Assembly (NCBI RefSeq): GCF_027944115.1
Contig: NZ_JAPJZI010000001.1
Span: forward strand, 4,030,001-4,094,000
Direction: 5' to 3'
From: Hoeflea prorocentri
Lineage (GTDB): Bacteria; Pseudomonadota; Alphaproteobacteria; Rhizobiales; Rhizobiaceae
Length of the DNA stretch: 64,000 bases
Shown: in pieces, positions 63,454 through 64,000 of the stretch
Layout of the letters: every line of letters starts with the position of its first letter
Numbering within the stretch: the first letter of the stretch is position 1
The notes under the pieces: model-generated
Seen by the model: the letters and a program-made list of their open reading frames with translations, nothing else
What the model was told of the DNA's origin: nothing
Databases searched by the model: none
Made by a program: the position numbers and the translations under genes

Positions 63454-64000
63454 TTAGACCACGACGACGGTCGTTCCGAGCGGCACACGCTGGTACAGAT
63501 CGATCACGTGTTCATTCACCATGCGAATACAGCCATTGGAGACCGAGCGGCCGATCGTATCGGGCTGATTGGTGCCGTGAATGCGGTAGTAGGTGTCGCG
63601 TCCGCCGCGATAAAGATAGAGCGCCCGCGCGCCCAGCGGGTTGTTCGGACCGCCCGGCACACCCTTGGCATAACGGGCGTATTTCTTGGGTTCACGGCGG
63701 ATCATATTGTCGGTCGGACGCCAGCTCGGCCACTCGGCCTTGCGCTGAATCGACGCCGTTCCCTTGAAGGCAAGGCCCGCCTTGCCCACGCCGACGCCAT
63801 AGCGCCGGGCCCGGAAAGGCGACAAGACGAGGTAGAGGAAATGATTGCGCGGATCGACAACGATGGTCCCGGGCTTGTGGCCGGAAAAGCGAACGGTTTG
63901 CGGCAGGTAACGCCGCTCGATCTTGAAGTTCTTGTATCGCCGGCTGTGGTGAGCAGAGGCAGTGGTTGAATATTGCGTCGCCGCGATAAGGGCTGAGCCA
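63454..64000 (-). CDS. L,D-transpeptidase (YkuD domain), 5' end outside window
   Basis: The minus-strand frame is open from the window edge to a stop at 63454, giving about 181 visible residues. The N-terminal start and signal peptide lie beyond 64000. Visible motifs are PGTIVVDPRNHFLYLVL, RRYGVGVGKAGLAF and the catalytic HGTNQPDTIGRSVSNGCIRMVN, with Cys in SNGC. It is the third YkuD enzyme in the window and differs from the other two in having SNGC rather than SSGC. A TTG at 63823-63825 is internal. A terminator follows at 63399-63425. Confidence 0.93.
   Translation of the reverse strand, partial: GSALIAATQYSTTASAHHSRRYKNFKIERRYLPQTVRFSGHKPGTIVVDPRNHFLYLVLSPFRARRYGVGVGKAGLAFKGTASIQRKAEWPSWRPTDNMIRREPKKYARYAKGVPGGPNNPLGARALYLYRGGRDTYYRIHGTNQPDTIGRSVSNGCIRMVNEHVIDLYQRVPLGTTVVVV

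Overview
The window looks like a chromosomal segment of an alphaproteobacterium of the order Hyphomicrobiales (Rhizobiales). It holds a FYDLN-acid (TIGR02300) protein beside tRNA-Ala, an EPSP synthase closely resembling the Agrobacterium CP4 enzyme, an MmcB-type repair protein, an ActS/ActR (RegB/RegA) redox pair, and three YkuD-type L,D-transpeptidases. Most genes are GC-rich. The exceptions, judged by eye, are the block at about 4.2-10.2 kb and the spacers around 24.4-24.6 and 26.4-26.5 kb, which are AT-richer. I see no rRNA, CRISPR array, prophage or complete insertion sequence. The genus cannot be fixed from this sequence alone.

Region 0-3 kb: the 3' part of a LuxR-type regulator, then a run of small genes of mostly unknown function (97, 92 and 68 aa) ending in a 247-aa protein that resembles the CrtA (spheroidene monooxygenase) superfamily. 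Region 3-10.2 kb: a CurA-like reductase, then a tight five-gene operon (tctC-tctB-tctA, an M28 metallopeptidase, a TauE/SafE exporter) divergent from its probable LysR regulator. It reads as uptake, hydrolysis and product export for an unidentified substrate. Region 10.2-17.9 kb: an orphan secreted FecR-domain protein, a CBS/DUF21 membrane protein, an NTF2-like/LuxR regulator, a TTC38-like TPR protein, a DUF6665-like protein, and a permease divergent from a LysR gene.

Region 18-22.7 kb is housekeeping: aroA-cmk-rpsA on the minus strand with a clear terminator, then the TIGR02300 gene and tRNA-Ala(GGC). Region 22.8-26.4 kb holds three glycosyltransferases (GT4, DXD-type and GT25), probably for surface polysaccharide or lipopolysaccharide. 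Region 26.7-32.3 kb has envelope genes: DedA, L,D-transpeptidase, a pentapeptide-repeat protein, an aspartyl-beta-hydroxylase/LpxO-like protein and a CAP-domain lipoprotein. Among them lies a coupled ParD-like/map pair.

Region 32.3-36.4 kb is a deoC-aldehyde dehydrogenase-GntR operon that could take deoxyribose-5-phosphate to glyceraldehyde-3-phosphate and acetate. A perfect palindrome lies upstream of deoC. Region 36.5-45.5 kb: a SulP transporter, a LysE exporter, an SDR, HrpB helicase, the ActS/ActR pair, MmcB and a second L,D-transpeptidase. Region 45.6-49.4 kb is a molybdenum hydroxylase operon ordered small-large-medium with the AYRGAGR motif of form II CoxL proteins. Region 49.6-56.7 kb is a peptide-type ABC transporter with an M20 deacylase, divergent from a PAS-LuxR regulator. 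Region 56.7-64 kb: an alpha/beta hydrolase, an SDR, queG, a GST, uppP, a HyuA-type hydantoinase and a third L,D-transpeptidase cut by the window end.

All functions are read from motifs and remembered family features. No database search or structure prediction was run.
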